This document shows, piece by piece, positions 26,788 to 35,388 of a stretch of DNA of 64,000 nt. Source of the DNA: Cypionkella sp049896245 (GTDB lineage: Bacteria > Pseudomonadota > Alphaproteobacteria > Rhodobacterales > Rhodobacteraceae); NCBI RefSeq assembly GCF_049896245.1, contig NZ_JAFCTX010000003.1, positions 130,857-194,856 on the forward strand. The letters run 5' to 3'. The position numbers and the translations under genes were made by a program. The notes beneath the pieces were generated by a model. The model saw only the letters and a list, made by a program, of their open reading frames with translations, made no database searches and was not told where the DNA came from. Position 1 is the stretch's first letter, and each line of letters opens with the position of its first letter.

Positions 26788-27675
26788 ATGGATTGGGATG
26801 ATCTGCGGGTATTCCTCGCTGTGGCACGATCAGAAAGTCTGTCCGGGGCAGGGCGGCGCTTAAAGATCGACCCTGCCACGGTGGGCCGCAGGGTAGCACG
26901 TCTCGAAGAAGCCATGGACGCGCGGCTGTTCGCCAAAACCCCACAAGGCTATAGCCTGACCGAGCAAGGCACCCGCCTGCTCACCCACGCGATCCGCACC
27001 GAAGCGGCGATTGACGGCGCGTTTGAGGCGCTGACGGGCCCCGAGGGCCTTACCGGACAAATCCGCATCGGTGCCCCCGATGGCTGCGCCAACTACCTGC
27101 TGCCGCAAGTCATCGCCCGCATCTGCGACGCCAATCCGGGGCTAGAGGTGCAGATCGTCGCCCTGCCGCGGGTCTTTAACCTGTCTAAACGCGAGGCCGA
27201 TATGGCCATCGCGGTGTCACGCCCCGAAGCTGGCCGCCTCACCGTGCAGAAACTTACCGACTATCATTTACACCTTGCTGCCAGCCGCGATTATCTCGCC
27301 AGCCACCCGCAAATCCTGACGCCCGCTGATCTGAAAGCCCACCGCCTTATCGGCTATATCCCCGATATGATCTTCGACAAAGAACTCGACTACCTCACTG
27401 AAATCGGTGCCTCCGCCCCGCCACTGGCCTCCAACTCCGTCTCGGTGCAGCTGAATTTTCTGCGTCACAGCGCAGGCATCGGCGTGGTGCATGATTTCGC
27501 GCTACCAGCAGCCCCCGAACTCGCCCGTATTATCCCCGAGCAAATCCATCTCACCCGCGCCTTCTGGCTGATCCGCCACGCCGATGATGGCCGGGTCGAA
27601 CGCCTCAACCGCTTCGCCGCACAACTGATGCTTGAAGTTAAGAAAGAAATGCAAAGGCTTGAAGCAATTCCTTGA
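26788..27675 (+). CDS. LysR family transcriptional regulator
   Basis: 295 aa from ATG 26788 with AAGG upstream; a GTG three codons earlier is possible. N-terminal winged helix-turn-helix at about residues 2-60 (DLRVFLAVARSESLSGAGRR, then VGRRVARLEEAMDARLF), followed by the periplasmic-binding-protein-like effector domain from about residue 88 (GQIRIGAPDGCANYLLP). It is divergently paired with mmsA, so control of mmsA by a pathway intermediate is the natural guess. The RpiR-type regulator of the inositol genes is separate. Confidence 0.9.
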   Translation: MDWDDLRVFLAVARSESLSGAGRRLKIDPATVGRRVARLEEAMDARLFAKTPQGYSLTEQGTRLLTHAIRTEAAIDGAFEALTGPEGLTGQIRIGAPDGCANYLLPQVIARICDANPGLEVQIVALPRVFNLSKREADMAIAVSRPEAGRLTVQKLTDYHLHLAASRDYLASHPQILTPADLKAHRLIGYIPDMIFDKELDYLTEIGASAPPLASNSVSVQLNFLRHSAGIGVVHDFALPAAPELARIIPEQIHLTRAFWLIRHADDGRVERLNRFAAQLMLEVKKEMQRLEAIP

Positions 27676-27726
27676 CAGAATCTAACTCAGGCCAGACGCT
27701 TAGACGGACAGATAGGGAGGAACCTC

Positions 27727-28161
27727 ATGCTTGTCAGTCAAATCCTGAAATCGAAATCCGATGACGGCGTCGTCACCCTACCACCCGGCACCATCATCAG
27801 TCGCATTGCCGAGGTGCTTTCGGCCCGCCGCATCGGCGCCGTGGTGATCTCTCCCGATGGCAAAAAGCTGGTCGGGATCGTGTCGGAACGTGACATCGTG
27901 CGCGAAGTTGGCAGGCGGGGTGGTGCCTGCCTGAACGACAGTGTTGACACCATCATGACGGCCAAAGTCATCGGCTGCACACGCGGCGACAACGCCGATG
28001 ATGTACTGCAAAAGATGACAGATGGTCGCTTCCGCCACATTCCGGTGCTGGAGGGGGATGAGCTGATCGGGCTGATCTCTATTGGCGACGTGGTGAAAGC
28101 TCGTCTGTCCGAGTTGCATATGGAGAATGACGCGCTGGAAGGCATGATCAAAGGCTTCTAG
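27727..28161 (+). CDS. Tandem CBS-domain protein
   Basis: 144 aa, start after AGGGAGGAACCTC. Two CBS motifs make up nearly the whole protein: residues about 8-65 (ARRIGAVVISPDGKKLVGIVSERDIVREV) and about 75-135 (MTDGRFRHIPVLEGDELIGLISIGDVVKARL). Stand-alone CBS pairs bind adenine nucleotides or SAM and act as energy or ligand sensors. No partner enzyme is fused or adjacent. A TTGACA at 27672-27677, overlapping the preceding LysR stop, could be its -35 box, but no good -10 follows. Downstream lies the tandem hairpin array. Confidence 0.88.
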   Translation: MLVSQILKSKSDDGVVTLPPGTIISRIAEVLSARRIGAVVISPDGKKLVGIVSERDIVREVGRRGGACLNDSVDTIMTAKVIGCTRGDNADDVLQKMTDGRFRHIPVLEGDELIGLISIGDVVKARLSELHMENDALEGMIKGF

Positions 28162-28166
28162 CAATC

Positions 28167-28330
28167 CGCCTGCATCTGGGCACGCAATATCGCTGCGTGC
28201 CAGAAATTCGCTTGCATCCCGGTACGCTATATTGTTGCGTGCCAGAAATTCGCTTGCATCCCGGCACGCTATATTGTTGCGTGCCAGAAATTCGCTTGCA
28301 TCCCGACACGCAATATTGTTGCGTGTCGGG
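28167..28330 (+). repeat. Tandem array of four 42-bp units, each forming a hairpin
   Basis: Unit landmarks recur every 42 bp: stems begin at 28179, 28221, 28263 and 28305. Stem 1 is GGCACGCA/TGCGTGCC with a 7-nt loop. Stem 2 is GGTACGC/GCGTGCC with one G-U pair. Stem 3 is GGCACGC/GCGTGCC. Stem 4 is CCCGACACGCA/TGCGTGTCGGG, an 11-bp perfect stem at 28302-28330. Linkers share CAGAAATTCGCTTGCATCCC. In unit 4 one C-G pair has become T-A on both arms, so the pairing is preserved by compensating changes. Since 42 is a multiple of three the array stays open in frame and falsely extends coaD. Confidence 0.85.
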
Positions 28331-28351
28331 GACTTAGGCGAGGAACCTGCC

Positions 28352-28855
28352 ATGCGTATCGGTCTTTATCCCGGCACTTTTGACCCCATCACTTTGGGGC
28401 ATGTCGATATCATCCAGCGCGCCATGGCACTGGTGGATCGTCTGGTTATTGGCGTCGCCATCAACCGTGACAAAGGCCCGGCCTTCACGCTGGAAGAACG
28501 CGTGGTGATGGTCGAAGCCGAATGTGCCGGTATCCTCGCCAAAACCGGCGGTGAGATCATTGTTCATCCGTTTGAAAATCTGCTGATCGACTGCGCCCGT
28601 GATGTTGGGGCCTCGGTGATCCTGCGCGGCCTGCGCGCTGTGGCGGATTTTGAGTATGAATTCCAAATGGTTGGCATGAACCGCGCGATGGATGCCAGCG
28701 TTGAAACCGTGTTCTTGATGGCCGATGCGCGCAGGCAAGCGATTGCCTCGAAGCTGGTGAAAGAAATTGCGCGCCTCGGCGGTGACATTTCAAAATTCGT
28801 CACCCCCCCGGTGGCCGAGGCTTTGGCGCGGCGCTATCCTAGGCCGCAGAAATAA
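28352..28855 (+). CDS. coaD: Phosphopantetheine adenylyltransferase
   Basis: 167 aa from ATG 28352, preceded by GAGGA. Catalyses the fourth step of coenzyme A synthesis, adenylating 4'-phosphopantetheine. Nucleotidyltransferase motif LYPGTFDPITLGHVDII is at the N-terminus (T/HxGH class), with RGLRAVADFEYEFQM in the middle and the ISKFVTP segment near the end. Length is exactly that of the family. The reading frame stays open upstream through the 42-bp repeats, but that extension is repeat-derived and has no family match. The stop lies 5 nt before an IolR operator. Confidence 0.95.
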   Translation: MRIGLYPGTFDPITLGHVDIIQRAMALVDRLVIGVAINRDKGPAFTLEERVVMVEAECAGILAKTGGEIIVHPFENLLIDCARDVGASVILRGLRAVADFEYEFQMVGMNRAMDASVETVFLMADARRQAIASKLVKEIARLGGDISKFVTPPVAEALARRYPRPQK

Positions 28856-28859
28856 CTCT

Positions 28860-28875
28860 TGGAATGTTTGTTCCA
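28860..28875 (+). promoter_or_regulatory. IolR operator, site 1 (TGGAA-N6-TTCCA)
   Basis: TGGAA-TGTTTG-TTCCA. GGAA-N6-TTCC is, as I recall, the motif recognised by the RpiR-type IolR of Sinorhizobium. It lies 52 nt before the regulator gene, so autoregulation is likely. The same 5-bp arms and spacing recur before iolC. Confidence 0.65.
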
Positions 28876-28927
28876 CAACGTTACCCTGCGATAAATCGTT
28901 CGAAACCAACACAATGATCGCAGACCA

Positions 28928-29755
28928 ATGACCGCCCTAGATGTAGAAAACCTGACCGCACCCGCCACGATCGAGGAATTTCGTGATCGTCTGGCTGCGA
29001 TCACCGAGGGCCTGCCGCGCCGCCTGCGGCAATGCGCCGATCATATCGCCGCCAACATCGACCGTATCGCGGTGTCCACCGTGGCCGAACTTGCCGCCGG
29101 GGCCGACGTGCCGCCCTCGGCGCTGATGCGATTTTGCCAAATCCTCGGATATTCCGGCTTTTCCGAAATGCAAAAGCTGTTCCGCGACGCCTATTCCCCG
29201 GGTTTCCCCGATTACTCCACTCGGCTGCAAAATCTGAAAGACGGCGGCACGGGCACCCCTTCGGCGCTACTCGCTGAGTTCATTGAAGCCGGGCGGCTAT
29301 CACTGGAGGCCCTGGCGAAATCCGCGGATGAAGCGGCCCTCGCCCAAGCCGTAGCCCTGCTTTCCGCCGCCGATACCATACATGTCATCGGTCTCCGTCG
29401 CGCCTTTCCAGTCGCCGCCTATCTCGCCTATGTGTTTGATAAGATGGCCGTTCCCGCCATGCTGCACGAAGGCACCGGCAAGCTCGATCATCGCCACGCC
29501 CTTCGCCCCGGTGATGCAGTTCTGGCGATCACCTTCGCACCCTATTCCGAAGAAACCATCGCCCTCGCGCAAGACGCCCGTGACCGAGGCTTGGCTGTGG
29601 TCGCGCTGACTGACCGCATCACCAGCCCACTCGCCCGCGTCGGCGATGCAATCCTCACCGTGCCCGAGGTTGATTTCGGCGCATTCCGCTCGCTGTCCGC
29701 CACTCTTGCGCTGGCGATTGCGCTGGCTGTGGCGGTGGGGTCGGCACGCGGTTAG
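28928..29755 (+). CDS. iolR: MurR/RpiR family regulator, probable repressor of inositol catabolism
   Basis: 275 aa. N-terminal RpiR helix-turn-helix at about residues 18-85 (CADHIAANIDRIAVSTVAELAAGADVPPSALMRFCQILGY) and a SIS sugar-phosphate-binding domain at about 125-260 (DTIHVIGLRRAFPVAAYLAYVF, LRPGDAVLAITFAPYSEETIAL). It sits directly upstream of the iolCDEB genes in the same direction. RpiR-type IolR proteins in rhizobia repress iol genes and are released by an inositol-derived phosphate. Both its own leader and that of iolC hold GGAA-N6-TTCC. Start codon ATG; the ribosome site is weak. Confidence 0.85.
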   Translation: MTALDVENLTAPATIEEFRDRLAAITEGLPRRLRQCADHIAANIDRIAVSTVAELAAGADVPPSALMRFCQILGYSGFSEMQKLFRDAYSPGFPDYSTRLQNLKDGGTGTPSALLAEFIEAGRLSLEALAKSADEAALAQAVALLSAADTIHVIGLRRAFPVAAYLAYVFDKMAVPAMLHEGTGKLDHRHALRPGDAVLAITFAPYSEETIALAQDARDRGLAVVALTDRITSPLARVGDAILTVPEVDFGAFRSLSATLALAIALAVAVGSARG

Positions 29756-29790
29756 ATCAGCAAAGAAAACGCTTTTGCTTTGCACAAAAA

Positions 29791-29806
29791 TGGAATAAAT
29801 ATTCCA
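29791..29806 (+). promoter_or_regulatory. IolR operator, site 2 (TGGAA-N6-TTCCA)
   Basis: TGGAA-TAAATA-TTCCA, extended to 7-bp arms (TGGAATA and TATTCCA). It is 54 nt before iolC, in an AT-rich stretch that probably includes the operon promoter; the centre of the operator resembles a -10 box. Arms and spacing are identical to site 1. Confidence 0.68.
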
Positions 29807-29860
29807 AAACGCTTGCGCAACTGAGTCTTGCCGCAGCGCCTGTCCCCGGAGGAGCCTGCC

Positions 29861-31759
29861 ATGAAAACGCTCGACACCATCACCATCGGCCGATCCTCGG
29901 TGGATCTTTACGGCGCACAGATCGGCGGGCGGCTGGAGGATATGGCGAGTTTTCAGAAATATATCGGCGGCTCGCCGACCAATATCGCCGCTGGCACCGC
30001 GCGTTTGGGCCTGAAATCGGCGCTGATCACGCGGGTCGGCGATGAACATATGGGCCGTTTCATCCGCGAAGAACTGGCGCGCGAAGGCGTTGATGTGCGC
30101 GGCGTTAAAACCGACCCTGTGCGGCTGACGGCACTTGTGATCCTTGGTATCCGCGATGAAACCCAATTTCCGCTGATTTTCTACCGTGAAAACTGCGCTG
30201 ACATGGCTTTGTGCGAAGATGATATCGACGAGAGCTTCATCGCCGAAACCCGTTCGATCATCGTCACCGGCACGCATCTGTCGCACGCCAACACCGAAGC
30301 CGCTGTGCTGAAAGCCGTTGAACTGGCGCGCAAACACGGGGTGAAAACGGCTCTGGATATCGACTACCGCCCTAACCTCTGGGGTCTGGCGGGCCATGGC
30401 GACGGCGAATCGCGCTTCATCGAATCCGCTGCCGTCACCGCTAAGCTACAGGCATCATTGCACTACTTCGACTTGATCGTCGGTACCGAAGAAGAATTCC
30501 ACATCGCAGGCGGCTCGACCAACACCATCGAAGCCCTGCGTGCCGTCCGTAAGGTCTCCGCCGCCACCTTGGTGTGCAAACGCGGTGCCGCAGGGGCCGC
30601 TGCCTTCGAGGGCGCAATCCCCGACAGCCTCGATCAAGGCCAAACCGGCCCCGGATTTCCCATCGAAGTCTTCAACGTCTTGGGCGCAGGCGACGGTTTC
30701 ATGTCGGGCCTGATCAAAGGCTGGCTTGACGGCGAAAGCTGGCCCGTAGCGCTGAAATATGCCAACGCTTGTGGCGCTTTCGCGGTGTCGCGCCACGGTT
30801 GCACCCCGGCTTACCCGTCTTTGGAGGAGTTGAATTTCTTCCTGGATCGCGGCGTGAAGACCCCAGCCCTGCGCAAAGACACCGAGCTAGAGCAAATTCA
30901 CTGGTCCACCAACCGCCGCAAACAATGGTCCGAAGTGCGCGCTTTCGCCTATGACCACCGCTCGCAGCTGGAAGAAATTCCCGGTGCCAATCCTGAAAAC
31001 ATTGGCCGTTTCAAAGAGTTGTGTCTGGAAGCTACAGTGGATGTTTCGCAGGGGCGCGAGGGTTATGGCCTGCTCTGCGACAGCCGCCTTGGAAAATCCG
31101 CTTTGCACAAAGCCTCAGGTCAAGGCCTGTGGATCGGTCGCCCGGTGGAATGGCCCGGCTCGCGCCCCTTGACGTTGGAACCTGAAATTGGCCCCGATTT
31201 TGGCGGCCTGTCCGAATGGGCTTTGGAGGATGTGGTTAAGGTGCTGTGCTTCTGCCACCCTGATGACAACGCAGAAATGCAGGCCGAACAGGAAGCCGTC
31301 GTCACCCGCCTGTTCCATGCTTGCCGCCGTAACCGATTGGAAATGCTTCTAGAAATTATACCGTCGAAAGTCGGCCCCGTCGATGACCACACCAACGCCA
31401 AGCTGATCAGCCGCTTTTATGACATCGGCATCTACCCTGATTGGTGGAAACTGGAGCCGATGCAAACCCGCGCCGCATGGGCCGCCACCTGTGACGCCAT
31501 CACCACGCGCGACGCCCATACCCAAGGCATCGTGATCTTGGGCTTGGGGCAATCCGAGGCCGAACTGGCCTCCTCCTTCAAACTCGCCGCCGATTTCCCG
31601 CTGGTCAAAGGCTTCGCAGTCGGCCGCACCATCCACGCCGATGTTGGCCGCCAATGGATCGCGGGCAAGATTGACGATGCGACCGCCGTGGCCACAATGG
31701 CCGAAAATTTCCGCCGCCTTTGCGGCATCTGGGACGCCGCCCGAGGAGCAAAAGCATGA
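29861..31759 (+). CDS. iolC: 5-dehydro-2-deoxygluconokinase fused to a DUF2090 domain
   Basis: 632 aa from ATG 29861 with GGAGGAG upstream. Phosphorylates 5-dehydro-2-deoxygluconate in inositol catabolism. The N-terminal half is a PfkB/ribokinase-fold kinase: KYIGGSPTNIAAGTARLGLKSALI near the start, and the catalytic GAGDGFMSGLIKGWLDG near residue 285. The C-terminal half, about 330-630, is DUF2090, an aldolase-like TIM-barrel domain (VLCFCHPDDNAE, YDIGIYPDWWKLEPM). This fusion is known from alphaproteobacterial iolC and may supply the following aldol cleavage (IolJ step). It overlaps iolD by ATGA. Confidence 0.94.
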   Translation: MKTLDTITIGRSSVDLYGAQIGGRLEDMASFQKYIGGSPTNIAAGTARLGLKSALITRVGDEHMGRFIREELAREGVDVRGVKTDPVRLTALVILGIRDETQFPLIFYRENCADMALCEDDIDESFIAETRSIIVTGTHLSHANTEAAVLKAVELARKHGVKTALDIDYRPNLWGLAGHGDGESRFIESAAVTAKLQASLHYFDLIVGTEEEFHIAGGSTNTIEALRAVRKVSAATLVCKRGAAGAAAFEGAIPDSLDQGQTGPGFPIEVFNVLGAGDGFMSGLIKGWLDGESWPVALKYANACGAFAVSRHGCTPAYPSLEELNFFLDRGVKTPALRKDTELEQIHWSTNRRKQWSEVRAFAYDHRSQLEEIPGANPENIGRFKELCLEATVDVSQGREGYGLLCDSRLGKSALHKASGQGLWIGRPVEWPGSRPLTLEPEIGPDFGGLSEWALEDVVKVLCFCHPDDNAEMQAEQEAVVTRLFHACRRNRLEMLLEIIPSKVGPVDDHTNAKLISRFYDIGIYPDWWKLEPMQTRAAWAATCDAITTRDAHTQGIVILGLGQSEAELASSFKLAADFPLVKGFAVGRTIHADVGRQWIAGKIDDATAVATMAENFRRLCGIWDAARGAKA

Positions 31760-33579
31760 AAACCATCCGTCTGACCGCCGCCCAAGCCATGGTGCGCTGG
31801 CTTTCCGTGCAGATGACCGAGGACGGCGCGCGCTTTATCGAGGGCATCTGGGCGATTTTCGGCCATGGTAACGTGGCCGGGATCGGCGAAGCGCTGCACG
31901 GCGCGAAAGACACGTTCCCGACTTGGCGCGGCCATAATGAACAAACCATGGCCCATGCAGCCATCGCTTTTGCCAAGGCGAAAAAACGCCGTCGCGCGAT
32001 GGCCGTGACCACCTCGATCGGGCCGGGGGCTTTGAATGTCGTCACGGCGGCGGGCGTGGCCTTCGCCAACCGTTTGCCGCTGTTGATCATTCCCGGCGAT
32101 GTCTTTGCCAACCGTGCCCCCGATCCGGTGTTGCAACAGCTGGAAGATTTCAACGACGGCACCGTTACAGCCAATGATTGCTTCCGCCCGGTGACCCGCT
32201 ATTTCGACCGGATTTCCCGCCCGGAACATATCCTGACCGCCTTGCCGCGCGCCTTCCGGGTGATGACAGATCCCGCTGATTGCGGCCCGGTGTGCCTCGC
32301 GTTCTGCCAAGATGTGCAGGCCGAAGCCTTTGATTACCCTGAAAGTTTTTTCACCCCGAAGGTCTGGAAAATCCGTCGCCCCGAAGCAGATGCTGATGAA
32401 CTCGCCGCAGCGATTGCCGCGATCAAAGCCGCGCAGAACCCAGTGATCGTGGCAGGCGGTGGCGTGATTTACTCCGGTGCCGAGGCCGATCTCGCGGCCT
32501 TCGCCAGCGCCCATAATATCCCGGTGGTCGAAACCCAAGCCGGCAAATCCAGCCTCGATTTCGACCATGCTTTGAATTTTGGCCCGGTGGGCGTGACCGG
32601 ATCGGTCTCTGCCAACACGGTGTGCGAGAATGCCGATCTGGTCATTGGCCTTGGCACCCGGTTTCAGGATTTCACCACCGGGTCGTGGTCGCTATTCAAG
32701 AACCCGAACCGCCGTATTCTGTCGATCAATGTGGCGGCGTATGATTCCTACAAGCACGGCGCGATTAACTTAACCTCAGATGCGAAGATCGCCCTACAAG
32801 CCATTGGTAATGAACTTGGAAGTCAGAAATGGCCCAATATTCCGGGTCTGCAGGCCGATTGGGCCGCTGCCACCGCTGCCGTCAAAGCCGCACCCACCAG
32901 CAACGCTTTGCCGACCGATATGCAGGTGATCGGCGCTGTGCAGCGTACTGCCTCGAAAGCCACGGTGGTGATGTCAGCGGCAGGCACCATGCCGGGCGAG
33001 TTGCATAAGATTTGGGATGCGCCGACTGGCGGCTACCATATGGAGTATGGCTTCTCTTGCATGGGCTACGAGATTGCCGGGGCGATGGGCATTAAAATGG
33101 CCCGTCCCACCGCCGATGTGATCTGTATGCTCGGCGATGGCAGCTATATGATGGCCAATTCGGAGCTGGCGACCGCCGTGATGATGGGCGTGGCCTTTAC
33201 CGTAGTGATCACTGATAATCGGGGCTATGGCTGCATTAATCGGCTGCAAAAAGGCACTGGCGGGGCAGGGTTTAACAACCTTCTCGACGAATCTTACCAC
33301 GTCAATCCGTCCCATATCGACTTTACCGCACATGCAGCCTCCATGGGGGCGAATGCCGTCAAAGTCACCACGATTGCCGAGTTGGAGGCCGCCCTGACCG
33401 CCGCCAAGGGTGCAAAAATTCCCCAAGTGATCGTGATTGATACTGATCCCTGGCCCGGCACCGAGACTGGTGGCACATGGTGGGATGTCGGCGTGCCTGC
33501 GGTCTCAACGCGTGCAGAGGTCAATCAGGCCCGTGCCAATTATGAAGAAAAACTGAAAGATCAGTGGCTTGTCGACTGA
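31756..33579 (+). CDS. iolD: 3D-(3,5/4)-trihydroxycyclohexane-1,2-dione hydrolase
   Basis: 607 aa from ATG 31756, overlapping the iolC stop. Thiamine-diphosphate enzyme that opens the six-carbon ring of the inositol-derived diketone to give 5-deoxy-glucuronate. Pyrophosphate and Mg binding motif GDGSYMMANSELATAVMMGVAFTVVITDN lies in the C-terminal third (GDG...N). The N-terminal domain has the catalytic Glu region (WRGHNEQTMAHAAIAFAKA) and SIGPGALNVVTAAGVAFANRLPLL. Length and layout match IolD. Translationally coupled to iolC. Confidence 0.95.
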   Translation: MKTIRLTAAQAMVRWLSVQMTEDGARFIEGIWAIFGHGNVAGIGEALHGAKDTFPTWRGHNEQTMAHAAIAFAKAKKRRRAMAVTTSIGPGALNVVTAAGVAFANRLPLLIIPGDVFANRAPDPVLQQLEDFNDGTVTANDCFRPVTRYFDRISRPEHILTALPRAFRVMTDPADCGPVCLAFCQDVQAEAFDYPESFFTPKVWKIRRPEADADELAAAIAAIKAAQNPVIVAGGGVIYSGAEADLAAFASAHNIPVVETQAGKSSLDFDHALNFGPVGVTGSVSANTVCENADLVIGLGTRFQDFTTGSWSLFKNPNRRILSINVAAYDSYKHGAINLTSDAKIALQAIGNELGSQKWPNIPGLQADWAAATAAVKAAPTSNALPTDMQVIGAVQRTASKATVVMSAAGTMPGELHKIWDAPTGGYHMEYGFSCMGYEIAGAMGIKMARPTADVICMLGDGSYMMANSELATAVMMGVAFTVVITDNRGYGCINRLQKGTGGAGFNNLLDESYHVNPSHIDFTAHAASMGANAVKVTTIAELEAALTAAKGAKIPQVIVIDTDPWPGTETGGTWWDVGVPAVSTRAEVNQARANYEEKLKDQWLVD

Positions 33580-33611
33580 CCTTCGCGCTACCCTTAAAAT
33601 TTGAGGAAATG

Positions 33612-34508
33612 ATGATCCAATACGGCACCAACCCGATCGCTTGGACCAATGACGACGACCGCAGCCTTGGTGCGCATATCAGCCTTGAGCAATGTCTGGA
33701 TGAAACTGCCGCAATCGGCTTTGATGGCATCGAAAAAGGCCATAAAATGCCGATGACGGCTCGTGAGTTGAACGCGCTTTTCCAACCTCGCGGGCTGAAA
33801 TACATCTCGGGCTGGCATTCCACCAACCTCTTGGTCAACTCGATTGAGCATGAAAAGACCGCGATGCAGCCTTATCTCGACCTGTTGAAGGGCATGGGCT
33901 GCAAGGTGATTATCGTCTGCGAAACCTCAAACGCCATCCACGGCGACGATGGCAAAGCAGTAAACGACCGCCCGCATCTGCCCGATGCCGAGTGGAGAAA
34001 ATTCGGCCAAGGCATTGAAGCTTTGGCTGAATTTAGCGCCGCCCAAGGCGTCAAACTGGTCTACCATCACCACATGGGCACCATTGTTGAAGCTGAGTGG
34101 GAGATCGACCGTCTGATGCATGAGTCCGGCCCGCACACCCATCTGCTGCTCGACACCGGCCATTGCTATTATGGCGGCGGCGATCCGGTGCGGGTGGCAA
34201 AAAAGCACATGTCCCGTGTCGGCCATATCCATGCCAAGAACGTCCGCCCCGACATCATGAAACAGGTGCGCGAGCAGGGGCTGTCGTTCCTGGAAGGCGT
34301 GCGGCGCGGCTCTTTCACCGTGCCGGGCGATGCCGAGGGGGCTGTGGATTTCTTCAGCGTTCTCGAAGTCGCGGCCCAGCACAATTACTCCGGCTGGCTG
34401 GTGATTGAGGCCGAGCAAGACCCATCGGTGCGGATTCCGATGGATTATCAAAGCCTTGGTTTGCGCTCACTCAAGGGCTTTGCCAAGCGGGCTGGCTTGG
34501 ATAAGTAA
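33612..34508 (+). CDS. iolE: Myo-inosose-2 dehydratase
   Basis: 298 aa from ATG 33612, five bases after GAGGAA; the ATG at 33609 is also possible. Removes water from 2-keto-myo-inositol. Xylose-isomerase-like TIM barrel with metal-ligand pattern: VYHHHMGTIVEAEWEIDRLM, LLLDTGHCYYGGGDP, VGHIHAKNVRP, WLVIEAEQDP near the C-terminus. The N-terminal YGTNPIAWTNDDDRSLG is typical of IolE. It lies 32 nt after iolD and clearly belongs to the same operon. Confidence 0.95.
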   Translation: MIQYGTNPIAWTNDDDRSLGAHISLEQCLDETAAIGFDGIEKGHKMPMTARELNALFQPRGLKYISGWHSTNLLVNSIEHEKTAMQPYLDLLKGMGCKVIIVCETSNAIHGDDGKAVNDRPHLPDAEWRKFGQGIEALAEFSAAQGVKLVYHHHMGTIVEAEWEIDRLMHESGPHTHLLLDTGHCYYGGGDPVRVAKKHMSRVGHIHAKNVRPDIMKQVREQGLSFLEGVRRGSFTVPGDAEGAVDFFSVLEVAAQHNYSGWLVIEAEQDPSVRIPMDYQSLGLRSLKGFAKRAGLDK

Positions 34509-34569
34509 AAGGCTCGATAAGTAAAGGCTGGAGGGCACGCCCCCCAGACCCCGTATCTGGGAGACGAAC

Positions 34570-35385
34570 ATGGCCGATCTATTGCGTAAACCCAATGGTA
34601 CAACGGGCAAGGTGCATGACATCACGCCTGAGAACGCGGGCTGGGGCTATGTCGGCTTCGGCCTCTACCGTCTGCAACCCGGCGAAACCGCAGCCGAAAT
34701 CACCGGCGACCGTGAAGTCATCCTCGTGCTCGTCGAAGGCAAGGCCCAGATCACCGCCGCAGGCCAAGATTGGGGCGTCTTGGGCGACCGTATGGATGTG
34801 TTTGAGAAAACCCCGCCACACTGTCTCTATATCCCCAACGGCAGCGACTGGTCTGCCACCGCCACAACCGCCTGTACATTGGCCATCTGCACCGCCCCCG
34901 GCAAGTCCGGCCACAAAGCGGCGCAAATCGGCCCGGATGGCATCACCCTGACCCAGCGCGGCACCGGCGCAAACACCCGCTTTATCAACAACATCGCGAT
35001 GGAAGCTTTGGATGTGGCCGACAGCCTGCTGGTCACCGAAGTCTTCACCCCCTCGGGCAACTGGTCGTCCTATCCCAGCCACCGCCATGATGAAGATGAT
35101 TTCCCCCGCATGACCTATCTGGAGGAAAGCTATTACATGCGGCTGAACCCTGCGCAGGGTTTCGGCATCCAGCGCGTCTATACCGAAGATGGCAGCCTTG
35201 ATGAGACGATGGCGGTGAAAAACCACGATGTCACCTTGGTGCCCAAGGGCCATCATCCTTGCGGCGCACCTTACGGTTATGAGATGTATTATCTGAACGT
35301 CATGGCAGGCCCGCGCCGCAACTGGCGGTTTCAGAATGACCCGGATCATGACTGGATCTATCAGCGTGACACCGCTGCGGTCTAA
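34570..35385 (+). CDS. iolB: 5-deoxy-glucuronate isomerase
   Basis: 271 aa, start after GGGAGACGAAC. Converts 5-deoxy-D-glucuronate to 5-dehydro-2-deoxy-gluconate, the IolC substrate. Double cupin fold: the second barrel shows metal ligands in YPSHRHDEDDFPRMTYLEESYYMRL and the conserved KGHHPCGAPYGYEMYYLNVMAGPRRNW end. The 61-nt gap after iolE contains a GC hairpin, CTGG-A-GGG with CCC-CCAG at 34528-34547, which might tune downstream expression. iolB ends the operon and is convergent with a small unknown gene. Confidence 0.94.
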   Translation: MADLLRKPNGTTGKVHDITPENAGWGYVGFGLYRLQPGETAAEITGDREVILVLVEGKAQITAAGQDWGVLGDRMDVFEKTPPHCLYIPNGSDWSATATTACTLAICTAPGKSGHKAAQIGPDGITLTQRGTGANTRFINNIAMEALDVADSLLVTEVFTPSGNWSSYPSHRHDEDDFPRMTYLEESYYMRLNPAQGFGIQRVYTEDGSLDETMAVKNHDVTLVPKGHHPCGAPYGYEMYYLNVMAGPRRNWRFQNDPDHDWIYQRDTAAV

Positions 35386-35388
35386 AGC

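Noticed and set aside
28167..28330. CRISPR array
   Set aside because: The 42-bp units are directly adjacent with near-identical linkers, so there are no unique spacers, and no cas genes are present.
28232..28351. N-terminal extension of coaD with RARNSLASRHAIL repeats
   Set aside because: Produced by the 42-bp hairpin repeats staying in frame; the normal CoaD start with GAGGA is at 28352.
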